DNA from: Agrypnia vestita | Lineage: Eukaryota > Arthropoda > Insecta > Trichoptera > Phryganeidae | DNA length: 64,000 nt | Direction: 5' to 3' | Assembly (NCBI GenBank): GCA_016648135.1 | Contig: JADDOH010000168.1 | Span: 305,476-369,475, forward strand | Shown here: positions 20,636-31,649 of the stretch, piece by piece | How the letters are laid out: every line of letters starts with the position of its first letter | Position numbering within the stretch: the stretch's first letter is position 1 | Notes under the pieces: generated by a model | Database searches by the model: none | What the model saw: the letters and a program-made list of their open reading frames with translations, nothing else | What the model was told of the DNA's origin: nothing | Program-made: the position numbers and the translations under genes

Positions 20636-20639
20636 TAAA

Positions 20640-20760
20640 AACAATTTATTAGTCTGCTTGTCTGCCCGTCCGGAAGTTTCTGTAACTTATTTTATATATT
20701 TTTTCTTTTTCTCCTTTTTATTTAAATAAATAGGAACCGTTCTTTAGGATTTCAGCTAGT
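20640..20760 (-). repeat. Dispersed repeat Z, copy
   Basis: Minus-strand copy of the repeat also seen at 4660, 40605 and 49995: a CAGACAAGCAGAC block at one end and GACTAGCTGAAATCC at the other. Confidence 0.5.
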
Positions 20761-21331
20761 CAACAATAATTGCTTTATTTTCGTTCATTTGTTTTTTTAT
20801 AGCAATGCAAAATAACTTACTTCAATATTGACAGGTGTCCGTCCCTCTCCTAAAATTGTGCGATTATTGCGCCACACAACGTTCATTGATTTGCTGTCGT
20901 ATTTTATTTGATTTGTAGATATAAAACGGTTTTTAAAATTATTGTCAAATAATGACATTTTTGATGGGCTCTGATGGGATTAGTATACATGAATAATATC
21001 ACACGATCTTTATTGTTTCAGAGGTAAGTTTGTAGAACTCCATAATCACACATATGGAATAAAAAACAATTTATTTTTTTTAAGTTCTACCTTAATTTTC
21101 TTAGACGCGTTTGTTTCGCCTTATGACGGCATTATCAATCTAAAATATTTTACATTCAACAAATTGTATTTATGTGAAAAGTATTGAAAAGTGATGCTAT
21201 ATAATTTAATGAATTAATTAAGGTTTTTGTATTTCTGCACGATTCTAAGAAACATTTCTGTACAAATACTAATGACAAGTAATACATGTAAGGATGAGGA
21301 TAGATTACGACTTCATATAAATGTGATATTC

Positions 21332-21465
21332 TTGGTAACAAATTATTTATAAGTTTATGTTTGAGCACTAATGATAATTTTTAAAGGCAGGGATTCCAGA
21401 CAGCATTATTCTTGATAACAAATATGTTTAAGTACTAATTATAATTTTTCAAATGAGGGGACTCC
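21332..21465. repeat. Imperfect tandem duplication
   Basis: The block CTTGGTAACAAATTATTTAT...ATAATTTTTAAAGGCAGGGA recurs 75 bases later as CTTGATAACAAATATGTTTA...ATAATTTTTCAAATGAGGGG. Confidence 0.55.
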
Positions 21466-21813
21466 AAATTGGCGTCTCAGATGCTTTTCTGCGTTGATGA
21501 TTAAATCCAAATCTCTGGTAAGTCAATAACAAAAATAAAAATTTACGGTAGAATCAAATCTCAAAAATATTTTTTAGTTATAGGTTATTTGAAAATGTAA
21601 AATAGAGGGGATCTCAGGGGCGTGCAGTGGGAACAAGAAGCATGAATTTTTCCTATGCTATGTATTGAGAAAAGAAAACGAAATAAGAGATATATCTCGT
21701 AATATTCAAATCACATTAATTAACATTTTATTCAATACCCAAAGCGATTTTGTTCAGCAAAGCTGTAGCTCTTCCAACAGGCATAACCATCGGCAGGTTG
21801 GTCATGTATATTT

Positions 21814-22400
21814 TTATGTGAAACAATCTATGCTGACGATGTAATTATCAGGAACATACAAACCAATGCTCTGCATAATTTCAGGATTATCGATCATACC
21901 GCGCAACAATCGATAAAAATGTGTAATCAAATATACATTCTTTCTAGTTTCTAGACTATTGTATCCAAGCATACCCTGGAGAAACTCGGTTGGGTAAAGC
22001 CAAGGATAATGCCCGTACTCTCTCATGTAGAGATATCTCAGAAACTTCTTTTGGACTTTCTCCACCATAAGAGAGTACTTGGCCTCATGTGGCCCCCAGA
22101 TCATCGAGCCACTCTCGAGTCTACTCCGCACCAAGGAGTTGTAAAGAGTTCTCAGTACGCGGGTATTCTCGAAAACCCTGGCAGTACGCAGAAAAAATCC
22201 TAACATTTTCAAAGCATTACCACTGATCGTCTCTATGTGATCGTGAAATATTAGGTTGCTTACAAATCTAACACCTAGATCTTTAACATTCGATGTTCTT
22301 GTCAAATTTTGGTCGATTTATTTGTCGATTAGACACTTTTGCAACACGGTATTCGGTCAGCATGAGCTTATTGAGTCTGTGCAAATAATGTCGTTATAAT
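21814..22400 (-). pseudogene. LINE (CR1/Jockey-like) thumb and C-terminal region
   Basis: A 163-residue minus-strand frame: SNVKDLGVRFVSNLIFHDHI, then LRTLYNSLVRSRLESGSMIW, then VEKVQKKFLRYLYMREYGHYP, then a LETRKNVYLITHFYRLLRG block. This is the typical order downstream of the FADD motif. Just upstream, after a frameshift, HKLMLTEYRVAK-like residues extend it to about 22400. The reverse transcriptase core and the 3' UTR are absent. It is the second-longest LINE coding remnant here and carries no internal stop. Confidence 0.8.
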
Positions 22401-22404
22401 TCTA

Positions 22405-23025
22405 CCAATCTCGACCGGTGATCTATGATCCAGATCGAAATCATCACGTGTACACGGTACTAAGATTTTTTCGATAATATTTCTGAGACTTATGATAATA
22501 TTTCTTACGTGTAAACCATACTTGACAACATTTAAGAATACGGAAAATAAATATAATAAATTTTTATTTCAGCTAAACCTCCGACTAATTCGCCTGGGGA
22601 TTGCCCATTAAAAGGCAAAAGCCCGTTATATGGAAAAGTAGGTTTTCCGAATGCGTATGTAAAAAAATTGAGAAATTATAATTAAAGATTAAAATATATA
22701 AGATAGAGGATTACAATTAAGTCTCTAATTACCCTGATGGATAGCCCTAATGTAGCATTAAAGTAGATAAAAAGTAAAAACATTTTTTGAATAAGTCTAG
22801 CTATAATCCTTTAAAAACGGCTACTTTTACTATACACTTTAAAAAAAGCTCGCATTAAAATTTTAGTGTTTCTGGATAGCAGTCTGGATTATATCTTATT
22901 TTGGAGATGGAAAAACAGCGATTATGTAGTATTGAAGTCTAGGAGAAAATTTTCTACACTAAGTCGTGATGTTCTATACTAATAATAAATTTTAAAAATA
23001 CATTTTAATAATAAGGATAAGGATA
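22405..23025. other. AT-rich intergenic, nothing recognised
   Basis: No supported feature. Confidence 0.4.
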
Positions 23026-23029
23026 TTTT

Positions 23030-23560
23030 TTTTTAAAAGTTGGGTGTTCTTAAATTGATTTGTAATGATTGTGATTACTTTTATATAGGAAAAGCGTGTA
23101 GAAATTTTGAAGTTAGAGTTAAGGAACACTTAAGGTGTTTAAATAGCAATAATTATTCTGAATTTTCTAACCGTCTTTTGGCTAATTTGGTAATCATTCT
23201 TATGATATTAATAAGAGTTTACAAATTTTACATGCAAATTATGCAGTGTTAATAGTAAATTACATATTACAAATAACCAGGTCCTTTTTACAAATAGTTA
23301 TCTTTTAAATTTATTTTCATGTTAAGTAGATATTTTTTTATTATACATTTTTCATATATTCACTTTTTTAATATTTTTATTGTCTATACTTTGGTTTTTT
23401 AATTTAATTTTGTTAGTATACATTTGTATCTTGACGAAGGAGCCATGGGTTCTGATATTTTCAATACACAAGTTGTAAAAACTAAGTTAATTTTTATTAA
23501 TTACATAAAAACCTTATTGTTTGTTTTTTTATTCCTTTACAATAAATAAAAAAATAACAT
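23030..23560 (+). mobile_element. Penelope-like element, second family (3' end)
   Basis: Made of a GIY-YIG-like coding remnant (23040-23252), an AT-rich 3' region and, at 23430-23465, the word CTTGACGAAGGAGCCATGGG with a facing GGTTCTGATATT. This is a worn version of the CUGANGA, stem-loop, GAAACGU architecture. The 5' part with the reverse transcriptase is missing. Confidence 0.6.
23040..23252 (+). pseudogene. PLE GIY-YIG endonuclease fragment
   Basis: Residues MGVLKLICNDCDYFYIGKAC followed by RNFEVRVKEHLR. The family pattern is (T)G(I/V)Y-x-L-x-C-x-x-C-x-x-(F/Y)YIG-x-T-x-R-x-(F/L)-x-x-R-x-x-EH. Here GVL replaces G(I/V)Y, so the first motif Tyr is lost, while the two Cys, the YIG and the catalytic-region Arg and EH are kept. 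The frame shifts near residue 48 and ends. Distinct from the family at 10, 41 and 47 kb. Confidence 0.75.
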
Positions 23561-23689
23561 ATTTACATTTTTCACATCCCTTCGTTCAATGTACGTAGGT
23601 TTTACCATATTTAGCTCGATACAATGGTTTTTTTCTTAAAGTTGTGCTTTCCCGGGAAGTCGACCACCACACAAAGGTAACAGATGGGT

Positions 23690-24080
23690 AAATCAAAGTG
23701 GAAACACAGCGCGGAAAATGGTTTCCTTTATTTGGGCGCGCGGGGATGTGCCGATAGAGGCCGTAAATCCAGGTGCCTCGCTCCGCCGAGGGGGTCCGCA
23801 TGCAGATCCTGAAGATTTATTCGCCCCTGGTACTTCCTCCTCTTCCTCAGCTGTGCTGGTTGGCGGCTGCGCCCCGTGGGGGACTCGTATCGCGAATGTT
23901 TGCACTTTGCGCTGCTTTTAGCTGATTTCTTGGCGGATACCGGCAGCTACGACGGCCGTCGGAGATAAGCATATTGAATGCTGTCTGCATTATGTTTATC
24001 GAATCCCAACTAGCGTCGAGCGCTATCGGCATTACGATAAATCCCATCCAATGGGCTCTCAGAGATCTGAAGATGCTCGG
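23690..24080. other. GC-rich non-repetitive island
   Basis: A conspicuous CpG-containing stretch (GGGCGCGCGGGGATGTGCCG, GGCGGCTGCGCCCCGTGGGG) with no similarity to other parts of the window. Short frames on both strands look incidental. It could be single-copy regulatory DNA or an unrecognised exon. Confidence 0.4.
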
Positions 24081-24384
24081 GATATTACTTGTTTTGTGCT
24101 CGGTGCTCCCGGCTGAATGCGAATATGGATCTGTTATAATGATGTGTTGTTGAGTGCAATTGTGATGTGTAGTGAAAGAATAGTAAAAAAAATATTAAAA
24201 GAAATATCGCTGAAAAACTCCACTTTAAAAAAAATATAGAGGTATGATTACTAGTTACGAAAGCTGTGTATACTAACTCGTTAATGAGAAAAAAATCAAA
24301 AGATGTCTCTAGTAGAGATCTTAGTAATATATGAAAAGTTCTTGATTCGAACATATATATACAGAACGTTCAAAATTTGATAAT

Positions 24385-24535
24385 GTGTGGATGTTCTTAC
24401 GATGGAATTGGTGATTGTTGCACTGTGTAGAGTGATCACTTAAGCCAGTAACAGTACAGGTTGTAAGCCCTGAGCCATCGTATAATAGACTTCCATCCAC
24501 TTTTCTAATATACAAGTTAGCTTCGTCTCTATGAG
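24385..24535. repeat. Dispersed repeat X, copy 1
   Basis: Shares GGAATTGGTGATTGTTGCA, AGTGATCACTTAAGCCAG and GTAAGCCCT with copies at 27605-27765 and 49062-49190. All three also end near a CTACGAG-like word. Non-coding. Confidence 0.7.
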
Positions 24536-24899
24536 AATTCTATAATTTAACCTTAATTAAAGGATGAGTCTTTATCACAAGTATTATGACTGAATGGGTA
24601 ACAAAGTTATTATATAGTACGCTGAGAATATGTTACTATACGGAGACTTCCAAGGCAAGTTAGTCGTCCAGTACGATCCGAAAAAGCTTGCACATAGAAA
24701 GACAATGCAAAAACTTACCCTCGGTTTTCTCCGATTTGTATAAACTTGGTACTCCGAACTGGACTGTATTAATATGATGTATGCCTTCTTCACCATATAG
24801 AATGAATTCACTTTCAATTCGAGAAGCGGCGTGTCAAAGACCAAACGAGAAAAAGACAAGATGCAGTTTTAACAGAACTCGGCGTAATAATGTCGGTTG

Positions 24900-25036
24900 T
24901 TTTAACTTGTACGAGAAGATGAATGAATGTAGCCGAAGCAAAAGTGTTGTGCCAGGATAGAAGAGTGTGGCGTTCAATCCTCTCTGCCTACCCCTGCGGG
25001 AAACGGCGTGATGGTTAGTTAGTTAGTTAGTTTAAG
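24900..25036 (+). mobile_element. LINE family 1, 3'-terminal copy
   Basis: Matches the 3' end of the 4055-4646 copy (GCCAGGATAGAAGAGTGTGG, CCTACCCC, GGGAAACGGCGTGATGG) and ends in a (GTTA)n tail at 25015-25034. Only about 140 bases remain. Confidence 0.75.
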
Positions 25037-25193
25037 TTTTAAAAAGACAGATTCAAGCGTCGGCGGCGGTCGAAATTTGAAAAGGGGCCTGCTCTGGTCG
25101 GCCGACGCATCGGAGTAGGTAACTTGCCTATCTCTCCCATGTTCGAATATATTTATGATATATATAGATACTGGCGGAAGCAATGACTGCTCC

Positions 25194-25995
25194 TTAATAA
25201 TAATAATAATAATATTGGATTATTTATATAGCGCCATTTTGTGAAAATTTCACCTCAAGGGCGCTTTACACACAAAAAACTCTTACATACTAAAATTATA
25301 GAATCACAAAATGAAAAATAAAATGAAAATGAAAAAGAAAAAGAAAAGGAAAAGACACTCACGTTCCGGAACAGAGCATTACTTAACCCCAAAAATGTTG
25401 TGTTTAAATCTATTTAATAATTATTAATGATATTGAGCTGGTAATCTTTGTGATCCTCGTAAATATCCCAAAGAATACAACACCCAAAGAAAATAAAATA
25501 ATAATGTTTACTCATAGTCAAAAGTACCAAAATTATTAAACTATCGGCAATATGCTTGCTACATTCTGCTTGCACAGCTTCTATCACTCGGATGCTTGTG
25601 AGTGATGAGACATCAAAATACTACGGTTTCTTATAACATGATGACAAATTTAATAGAATATTATTTGCATTCTATAAAAAATGTAATTAAAAATATAATA
25701 CAACAAATCATTGCACTTCAACAATAACAAGCAATAACATTGCAAACAAATCACTAAAAAGCAAAATTGACTTGGGTCACTTTGTAGCGAAGCAATCTTC
25801 TGTCTGATGTGTTTAATGTTGTCGTCAAATACATCGCTCGGTTTGTGTAAAAGTTGCACACTGCGTGTTAGGATGTGCCTATTCATTACGTCCGTTCTGC
25901 ATTTTGGAACATGGAATAATGCATGACCTCGATTACGAGAATAGCGTTGTTTAGTGAAGATAGTGTTCTGTATATTACGATATTGATATTGATTC
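25194..25995 (-). pseudogene. LINE C-terminus and 3' UTR
   Basis: On the minus strand a frame reads RNRGHALFHVPKCRTDVMNR then a DVFDDNIKHIRQKI block, the R-x-x-x-F-x-V-P-x-C-R-T-(D/N) signature at the C-terminus of CR1/Jockey-like LINEs. The sequence then runs through a non-coding part with GCGCCCTTGAGGTGAAATTT and ends in a (TTA)n tail at 25194-25213. The middle of the 3' UTR holds a GAAAAA-rich stretch (25310-25350). Confidence 0.7.
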
Positions 25996-26324
25996 AACTT
26001 GAGACCTGAGGTAAGTATTAATTAGTAATATGTTAAATCTTTGTTTTAATTGTGACTGCCGTTTATGTCATTCATATATTTTATAAGAAATTTTAAAAAT
26101 ATATATATTTTTGCTAAAATTATTGTTTTTAGCAAAAATCTCAGAATCCTCAAAATTATTTAAATTAAAAAAGTATATCTATGTGTTGGATCGTTCAATA
26201 CAAAAATCTGCTAGTTTGTCAAAAATCATATTTAATCTCTCGGTAATGAGTTCTCACAATATTTTCTCAAATTCATATTATTTTTTGAATTTATTGATTA
26301 CTAACGCTACATAAGATCACGAGG

Positions 26325-26449
26325 CCCAATTACTCTAGCAAAATACATCACAAAACACCCAAAGAAGAAAGGTTGTAACCTCACCACGAATTAAACCCGT
26401 AACCTCCGATATCAGAAGCCAGTGTTATGCCCATTAGACTATGGAGGCT
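26325..26449 (-). repeat. tRNA-derived SINE (family S), copy 2
   Basis: Minus strand: AGTCTAATGGGCATAACAC, GGCTTCTGATATCGGAGG, a B-box-like GGGTTTAATTC, then the shared body GGGTGTTTTGTGATGTATTT and AGTAATTGGGC. Confidence 0.75.
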
Positions 26450-26519
26450 GCCAATAACTCTGTATTATTAATTACACAACATATTCAAGATGTCTAATAG
26501 AGATGAAGTTATAGGTTGA

Positions 26520-27260
26520 CCAACGTAAATTGGCGTGTGGCGGTTTTGGAACTAAAACCCGCGCCGCCCGCACCCAGTGGTAACCCCTCGCCCTGTCATT
26601 CACTTCCATCGTGTATATGCGCGTGAAACAATATGAGCTCTGACATCTTAATTTCCAATATACATTGAATTATGTCCAAAACAGTCTGGCAACACCTTGC
26701 AGGTGGTGCAAGAACATTGGCCAATGTAGTTTTAAAGTTTTACGACGCTGAAAAGGCAAATAATGAACCAAATTACCTTTTGACAGGTCTCTACACAGAG
26801 CGGCGGCCATTCCTTTTTTATTTAATTATTTATTTATACAGAGTATTTATACAAGTTCTCAGTTACAATAAATCAACAAAACAACGTAATCTTGAAATAT
26901 TCAACTGGAGCTCAATTAAGAACGACTCATATACCAATATGATTTCAAATCTTAAACACTTATCTAACCAACAGTACGAAGAAAAAGGAGCAATAAACCA
27001 AAAAAGCGAGAAATAAAGTATGAAAAGCAATTATTACATAATAATAAATATCTACAATATTAAGTAATAAAAAAAAAGTGAAAAAAAAGTATGAAAACAG
27101 CCTTGAAATCAACACTCTCCCAAGCAATAATATGAAAACCATAAGTACATAATAAGCAAGTTTTTTTTTTATTATTCGAGTGAAATTTAGTGTTCCCCGA
27201 TGAAATGTCTATTAGAATATCATGTATAAATTATATTTTTCAATGTAGAAAAATGTAAAG
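26520..27260. other. Intergenic with unassigned 114-codon frame
   Basis: A frame at 26672-27016 (plus) starts MSKTVWQHLAGGARTLANVV. I recognise no family. Its second half is AT-driven, so it is probably not a gene. A short GC-rich word cluster (CGCGCCGCCCGCACCC) lies at 26560-26580. Confidence 0.3.
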
Positions 27261-27570
27261 ATAATTTTTTGTTTTGTTTTATATACTAAATTTGTTTCAA
27301 AGAACTTTTTCCAGGATAAGAAAATATAGAAAAGTGCATATAAATGTATGCTTTTCTCTTGTAATAAAGTTTTATGGGCATTTTTGTACATATTCGTAAA
27401 AGTGTATTTAAAATTTTATTTTTTGATGGAGGAAAAATTGATGTACAGTTTTTTGTTTTGTTGATGTGAAGGTTTTCAAAAAACTTTTTCCAGAATAAAG
27501 AAAGATAGAATAATGTAAATAAATTTTTGCTTTTCTCGTGTTATAAAGTTTATGGGCATTTTTGAAGAAA
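27260..27570. repeat. Two-copy tandem duplication, period about 179
   Basis: The blocks AACTTTTTCCAGGATAAG and GTTTTATGGGCATTTTTG near 27303-27385 recur at 27482-27560. Confidence 0.75.
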
Positions 27571-27604
27571 TTTGTGTACAAGTTAAACATATATACAACT
27601 TTTT

Positions 27605-27765
27605 GACAGATATGGAATTGGTGAATGTCACATTATGTAAAGTGATCATTTAAGCCATCCGTACGATAGGTCGGAAGCCCTATGAACATCCAAAACAAAA
27701 ACTTCCTTAAGTACCTACTTTCCCGTATAAAAATATGACCTTACCTCTACGAACCATCTATAATA
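27605..27765. repeat. Dispersed repeat X, copy 2
   Basis: Contains GGAATTGGTGAATGTCACA, AGTGATCATTTAAGCCATC, GGTCGGAAGCCCTAT and a following CTCTACGA word, as in the other copies. Confidence 0.7.
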
Positions 27766-28198
27766 TATTGTAACGAGCTGTTCGTTGACATTTGACAGTT
27801 CCATAGAAAAGTGTCACATGCGCAGAACGGCAGGCCGGTATGCCCAGTGGTTGAAATAAGAACTAACATGATTAATAAATAGCGAAGAAATGGAAGGGTT
27901 CTTACCCGAGTAGAAAAACAAAAGAGAGCTGTTCTTTTGTGTTTGAATAAAAAAATAGCAGTAGATTGCGTTGCGAGCGATTGTAAAATGTGAGAGACAA
28001 TGTACAAGCGATAATAAAAGATTTATTTTACGAGTTGTGCCATTTCATTTTTCGAGCGAGCCACGCCACGTAACAATATGTATATCTTGATTAATGATGT
28101 TCTTGAAAAATTTGGACACACCTACTCAAAATATTCTCAACGTATCACCAAAAATATCTGTTTAATTCATTCATTCATGTTCTGGGGTATTATGCCAC

Positions 28199-28300
28199 GT
28201 TCTTACGATTCCATTGCAGGGTCCATCATCACTCCAGAAGACACAAACCAGAAGAATCTGAGTGGCCGTGAAAACCTAAGAACACATATTCGAGAACACA
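28199..28300 (-). repeat. Decayed copy of the 1.2-kb hammerhead-like repeat
   Basis: Shares ATTGCAGGGTCCATCATCA, CCAGAAGACACAAACCAG and GAGTGGCCGTG with 1205-1335. The core is changed (GUGAUGA, and GUAAG in place of GAAAC), so it could not be active. Confidence 0.7.
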
Positions 28301-28354
28301 TTCATATTTGTGAAGTTGTAATTTTTGAGAACAAGGTTCTGTGAAATTTTTTTT

Positions 28355-28500
28355 AAAACCAAATTAATTAATCAATTAGAAATCATACAGAAAAATCTAA
28401 TATACGAAAAAATATTTGGTTACTACCGGAATTGCCAAATATTTTTTCGCGTATTAGATTTTTCTGTACGTCTTTCTTATCGATTAATTGATTTGGTTTT
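28355..28500. repeat. Large hairpin with about 65-bp arms
   Basis: The left arm 28355-28419 (AAAACCAAATTAATTAATCA onward) is inverted at 28434-28500 with roughly 85% identity, around a 14-base loop. The inner 30 pairs (CAGAAAAATCTAATA and CGAAAAAATATTTGG) are nearly perfect. Probably a small foldback MITE. Confidence 0.85.
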
Positions 28501-28799
28501 TACCGAACACTGATAAATTCAATCCAACAAAATAAAGCGAATATTCGGAAATTTAAAACATTCTAGTTTTACGGAGGAATTTTGACTATTTTCTTTATTT
28601 GTCTTTTTAATTTTCAAATTTTACCTTTTTTATTTGTTTTTTACTTTTTTTTATTTGTTTTAATTTATTTGTTTACAAAATTTTACCTTGCATCTACACA
28701 CACGGGTATTCCCAGTGAAGCTGGCATTAGGAATATGATGGATTTTAAAAATGCTTGTATAATTAAATTAACAAATAATGGAAGATCTTTAAATTAGGA

Positions 28800-30890
28800 A
28801 AACATTAACATTGTTACCTCTACGCGAGTTTGAAAATACTTTTATATTTTTTGCTATTTAAGTTTATATATGACTTGAGTATATTTGATTGTTAAACTCA
28901 CGTAAAGGTGACAAGGTAAATGTTTTTCCTAATTTAATGATCATCATGAAAAATCTCTACAATGATTTTTTTCGATTGTAACTTTGATTATTAATGTATA
29001 TTTATATATCGGTCAGTAATTACTGTCACACTAGAAACTAACGGTTAACCCCCAACAGTTAAATCCCAGTTACTAATCATCATTACAATCAAATCTAACC
29101 GCACACCGGTAACAATAACGGTTTAGCCCATCACTAGTTTTAATGACATTGGCGTGACAGGTATATTTAATTAAAACGCGTTGCTAACACGATTACGCTG
29201 AATATATTATCGCGGTAGGTCCCTACGCGTGTTGAAATGTATGAGGGATAGCAGTACTAGGGATCGTACGACGCGGTCAGCTCAGGAAGCGGAAGGGAAA
29301 TGCCGGTAGGTGCATCCAGCCCGTGTTGCATGTGGCTGCCGGTCTCCACCATGATACGACGAATGGTTCACGGACATTTGGTCCACGACAAAAGACCCAT
29401 GCGACAAAATATTCACTCGACAAAGGATCAGATCCACAACGATAATTATAACAAAAAATACATATAGTGTTGGGTTGGGATAGGTTAGGTAAGACTTAAA
29501 CAAAAGTGCATTTTAGTCTACACCAAAAGTCTACACCACAATTACAAATACTGCATTTTGCTTAACAGGGCATCATAAATTGCGAAAGTCGCGAAAGTGC
29601 GAAAGCGATCATTCATTTGATCGGCTTCTTTTTTTTAAGAATTCGCGAAAAATTATTTTCAATATTTCGTCACCATTATCAATTCATTAATTTATTTAAA
29701 GCTTTTTTATTTTTAAAAAAATCATTTTGTTTGTAGTCGTTGCGTCATTGAATCTAATGTGACGTGCTTCTTTTATCGGGAGTACCTTTTGTCGTGGACT
29801 TTTTTGTTGTGGAACCGTCCCCCGGTGGTGGTTGGACACTGCTCTGCTGGGGGTGTTCAGCAGTGTTTTCAGTGACAGGTGAGATCGAAACCATGTCCCG
29901 ATCACCACAGATAAAATAAATTTCTAGTATAGGTAGTATAGGTAGTAAAATCTACCTTTTTTATGATTTGTTACTACAATACAATACAATACCTTCTTTT
30001 ATTTTCATGCCAATGCGCTCTGACATATTGCACGTCCATCTCATTATATGGCTGATCTAAGCCTTGTCTGCAACAGACTTAATCAATTTTATCATTTAAA
30101 TGTTATAATTTAAATTCATCACTTATTTAAAAAATAACGTTACATAAACATTTTTTCCAATTAATATGTTCTCTTAAAAATTATGTTCAACACCTTACGT
30201 TTTAATACATAAAATTAAATATTTTTATGTTTCAAAATTTTCTATACAATCCTGTACCTGTTGAGCGTCTGAACCCAATTTTTCATAATTAATCTGTAGC
30301 ACCCTGTCTAGTAGACCTATCTCTGGCCATCCCGATGCACGTGTCAACATTACAAAGTTTGCTCATTTTCCCTCTAGAACCCTGTAGAAAATAAACTCAA
30401 ACTCTTTTCCTGCCTGGAACAAATATTGCATAGCTACATTATTACTCCAGGTTCCCCGCAAAACAAGAGGACCACCCTACCACCTCCTCCTAATTAACTT
30501 ATTATTAGAAGGCGGAATTTTCATTAATGAATTTTCATATAAATTTTTAATTTTTTTATTTATCTTGAACTTAATACACGTTGGTTAGAAAATGAGCCAC
30601 TCTTCTCACCAGGATGAACCTATGCCGAGATAATCAGCCTACAATGCACAATATAGTGAGAAGAAAATACTATAAATATTAAAAAAATACTACATAACTA
30701 TAAAATTAATAAACTAGTTGTACATATTATAAATAAAAAATATGTTTTTTTTTTAATTTGTTGGATTAATGTTCATATTAAAAAAACATGTTGAATATCT
30801 ATATATATTTGAATACAAATATACATGATACTTCCGACGCTGTAAGAGCTTTAGCTCTTTCTAGAATTGCATTCCCGTGATTTTATTCAC
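28800..30890. other. Intergenic, little recognised
   Basis: No gene. Around 29370-29420 and 29780-29820, words built on GACAAAA/TTTTGTCG and GTCCACGAC/GTCGTGGAC face each other in inverted order about 400 bases apart, so a loose foldback repeat may span 29340-29900. Confidence 0.35.
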
Positions 30891-30897
30891 AATGTCT

Positions 30898-31110
30898 CGG
30901 TATTTCTGACTAGCCGTACTAGTTCGCGGGTTACATGAAAGTCTCCCATCAACTTTTGAGGCCTTTTTAGCCTTGACAATGGCACGTGATACCGTGTCGA
31001 AACGTATATATATATATATATGTTAAATCGAAGACTTTCACGGGTACAATATGTGTTAGTTCTAACTACTTTGGGGGTAACCCGCGTCAAATTCTGGTCG
31101 TCAGGTTTTT
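30898..31110. mobile_element. Two PLE-type ends joined through (TA)n (C plus, A minus)
   Basis: The plus strand at 30972-31003 has CTTGACAATGGCACG with a facing CGTGTCGAAACGT, a hammerhead-like end I call type C. It runs straight into (TA)n at 31004-31021. Reverse-oriented type A sequence (AAATCGAAGACTTTCACGGG onward) follows to 31107, but its own core is cut off. The arrangement parallels 31318-31645 and 39715-40005. Confidence 0.55.
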
Positions 31111-31317
31111 GTCAGAACATTTTCAACATTGTATAATGACGATAATAAAGTAAATATACGGATTACTAGAAGCCGAGCAAAAGTCATTAAAGGCGTCGTT
31201 GGAGAAACCCACTCCTCCACAAACACCTGACGCAGAATTTTTCAAACTTTCACTTGACGGTGAGCTCCGGACCCAAACGGTTGTACGCTTTTTGGAGAAG
31301 CAGCTCATCGACAAGAC
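31111..31317 (+). pseudogene. Possible 3' coding end of a type A PLE
   Basis: In the frame that reaches the hammerhead-like core, the translation ends STRRPEDEQ then stop, comparable to RPPDDVE-stop in the 41.4-kb and 47.8-kb PLE copies and TRQPEDAC-stop at 39.7 kb. Upstream the frame is not open for long and no GIY-YIG motif is visible, so the assignment rests on the tail alone. Confidence 0.35.
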
Positions 31318-31446
31318 GCCCTGAAGATGAACAGTGAGATCTGTTCGAAACGTCGGCAGACGACTGGTCCTGACGACCAGAATTTGACGCGGGTTACCCC
31401 CAAAGTAGTTAGAACTAACACATATTGTACCCGTGAAAGCCTTCGA

Positions 31447-31516
<70 letters not shown>

Positions 31517-31645
31517 GTATATATTAGTATTAATTTATTTGGGGATAACCCGCGTCAAAATCTGGTCCTCAGAAGGACCATTCGTCAACCGACGTTTCGC
31601 CTGAATCACAACTGGCATCTTCTGGGTGTCTTGTTATTTAATTAA
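31318..31645. mobile_element. PLE-type ends A and B facing across (TA)n
   Basis: Type A end on plus (core 31318-31357: GCC, CUGAAGA, U, GAACAG-loop-CUGUUC, GAAACGUC, GGC), followed by GGGTTACCCCCAAAGTAG and the word CCTTCGATTTAA, then (TA)n at 31450-31510, then a type B end on minus (core 31587-31628, with CAGAAGA instead of CUGAAGA). The whole block is found in reverse orientation at 39715-40005. Confidence 0.75.
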
Positions 31646-31649
31646 ATAT

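Noticed and set aside
23586..24047. Overlapping frames on both strands of the GC-rich island
   Set aside because: Four frames of similar length overlap in all directions, as expected from GC-rich DNA with few stops; none has a recognisable motif or splice context.
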